Positions 5,930 to 5,950 of a stretch of 5,950 bases of DNA are shown here, one piece after another. A program made the translations under genes and the position numbers. Numbering within the stretch: position 1 is the first letter of the stretch; each line of letters opens with the position of its first letter. This DNA comes from an uncultured Verrucomicrobiota bacterium. GTDB taxonomy: Bacteria; Verrucomicrobiota; Verrucomicrobiia; Chthoniobacterales; SZAS-18. The notes beneath the pieces were generated by a model. The model saw nothing but the letters and a program-made list of their open reading frames with translations. It searched no databases and was not told where the DNA came from. The stretch spans positions 1 through 5,950 of the forward strand of contig CALMVM010000113.1 in the NCBI GenBank assembly GCA_937873255.1, read 5' to 3'.

Positions 5930-5950
5930 ATGAGACCCGAACCGAAAAAA
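5930..5950 (+). CDS. Possible start of a further gene, cut by the right edge
   Basis: ATG at 5930 opens a frame of seven codons (MRPEPKK) to the window end. The preceding 20 nt (CACCAGTTAGATATT) are AT-richer than the surroundings but show no Shine-Dalgarno sequence. Only position and the open frame support it, and it could be a chance ATG. Confidence 0.25.

Overview
The window is GC-rich bacterial DNA with one partial gene reading leftward off the left edge (1-945) and a run of five rightward genes or gene parts (about 971 to the right edge). Two dispersed-type inverted repeats lie in the right part. The rightward block looks like a diderm (Gram-negative-type) bacterium. Its two repeat elements, one built on CCACAGATT units and one carrying nested GGCTC-TCC-GAGCC hairpins, resemble repeats I remember from Verrucomicrobia/Opitutales genomes. 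That is recollection and was not searched. The leftward gene looks more alphaproteobacterial (Methylobacterium-like), so the window may be a chimera or may record a transfer.

Layout. Positions 1-945 (minus) hold the N-terminal 315 residues of a two-transmembrane sensor with an extracytoplasmic tandem Cache/PDC domain; its output domain lies beyond the window. Positions 971-1765 (plus) encode an MlaE-type permease with a short, poorly defined N-terminus. Positions 1781-2668 encode an MlaF-like ATPase whose signature motif and H-switch are degenerate. Positions 2693-3775 encode an MlaD-like MCE-domain protein. Positions 3778-4884 encode a protein with a C-terminal thioredoxin-like fold that lacks the redox cysteines; its first codons run through an inverted repeat. 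Positions 4942-5748 encode an unrecognised acidic cytoplasmic protein of 268 residues. A 154-bp inverted repeat follows at once (5754-5907), and a possible next gene starts at 5930.

How it fits together. Permease, ATPase and MCE protein form a compact transporter operon (gaps of 15 and 24 nt) of the kind that moves phospholipids or other lipids between inner and outer membranes. The thioredoxin-like gene starts 2 nt after the MCE stop codon, so it is probably co-transcribed and coupled in translation. No gene for an MlaC-like periplasmic shuttle or a separate MlaB/STAS protein is visible. Points most worth a second look are the shared CATG at the divergent starts (943-946), the degenerate ATPase motifs, the repeat read through as coding sequence, and the cysteine-less thioredoxin domain.
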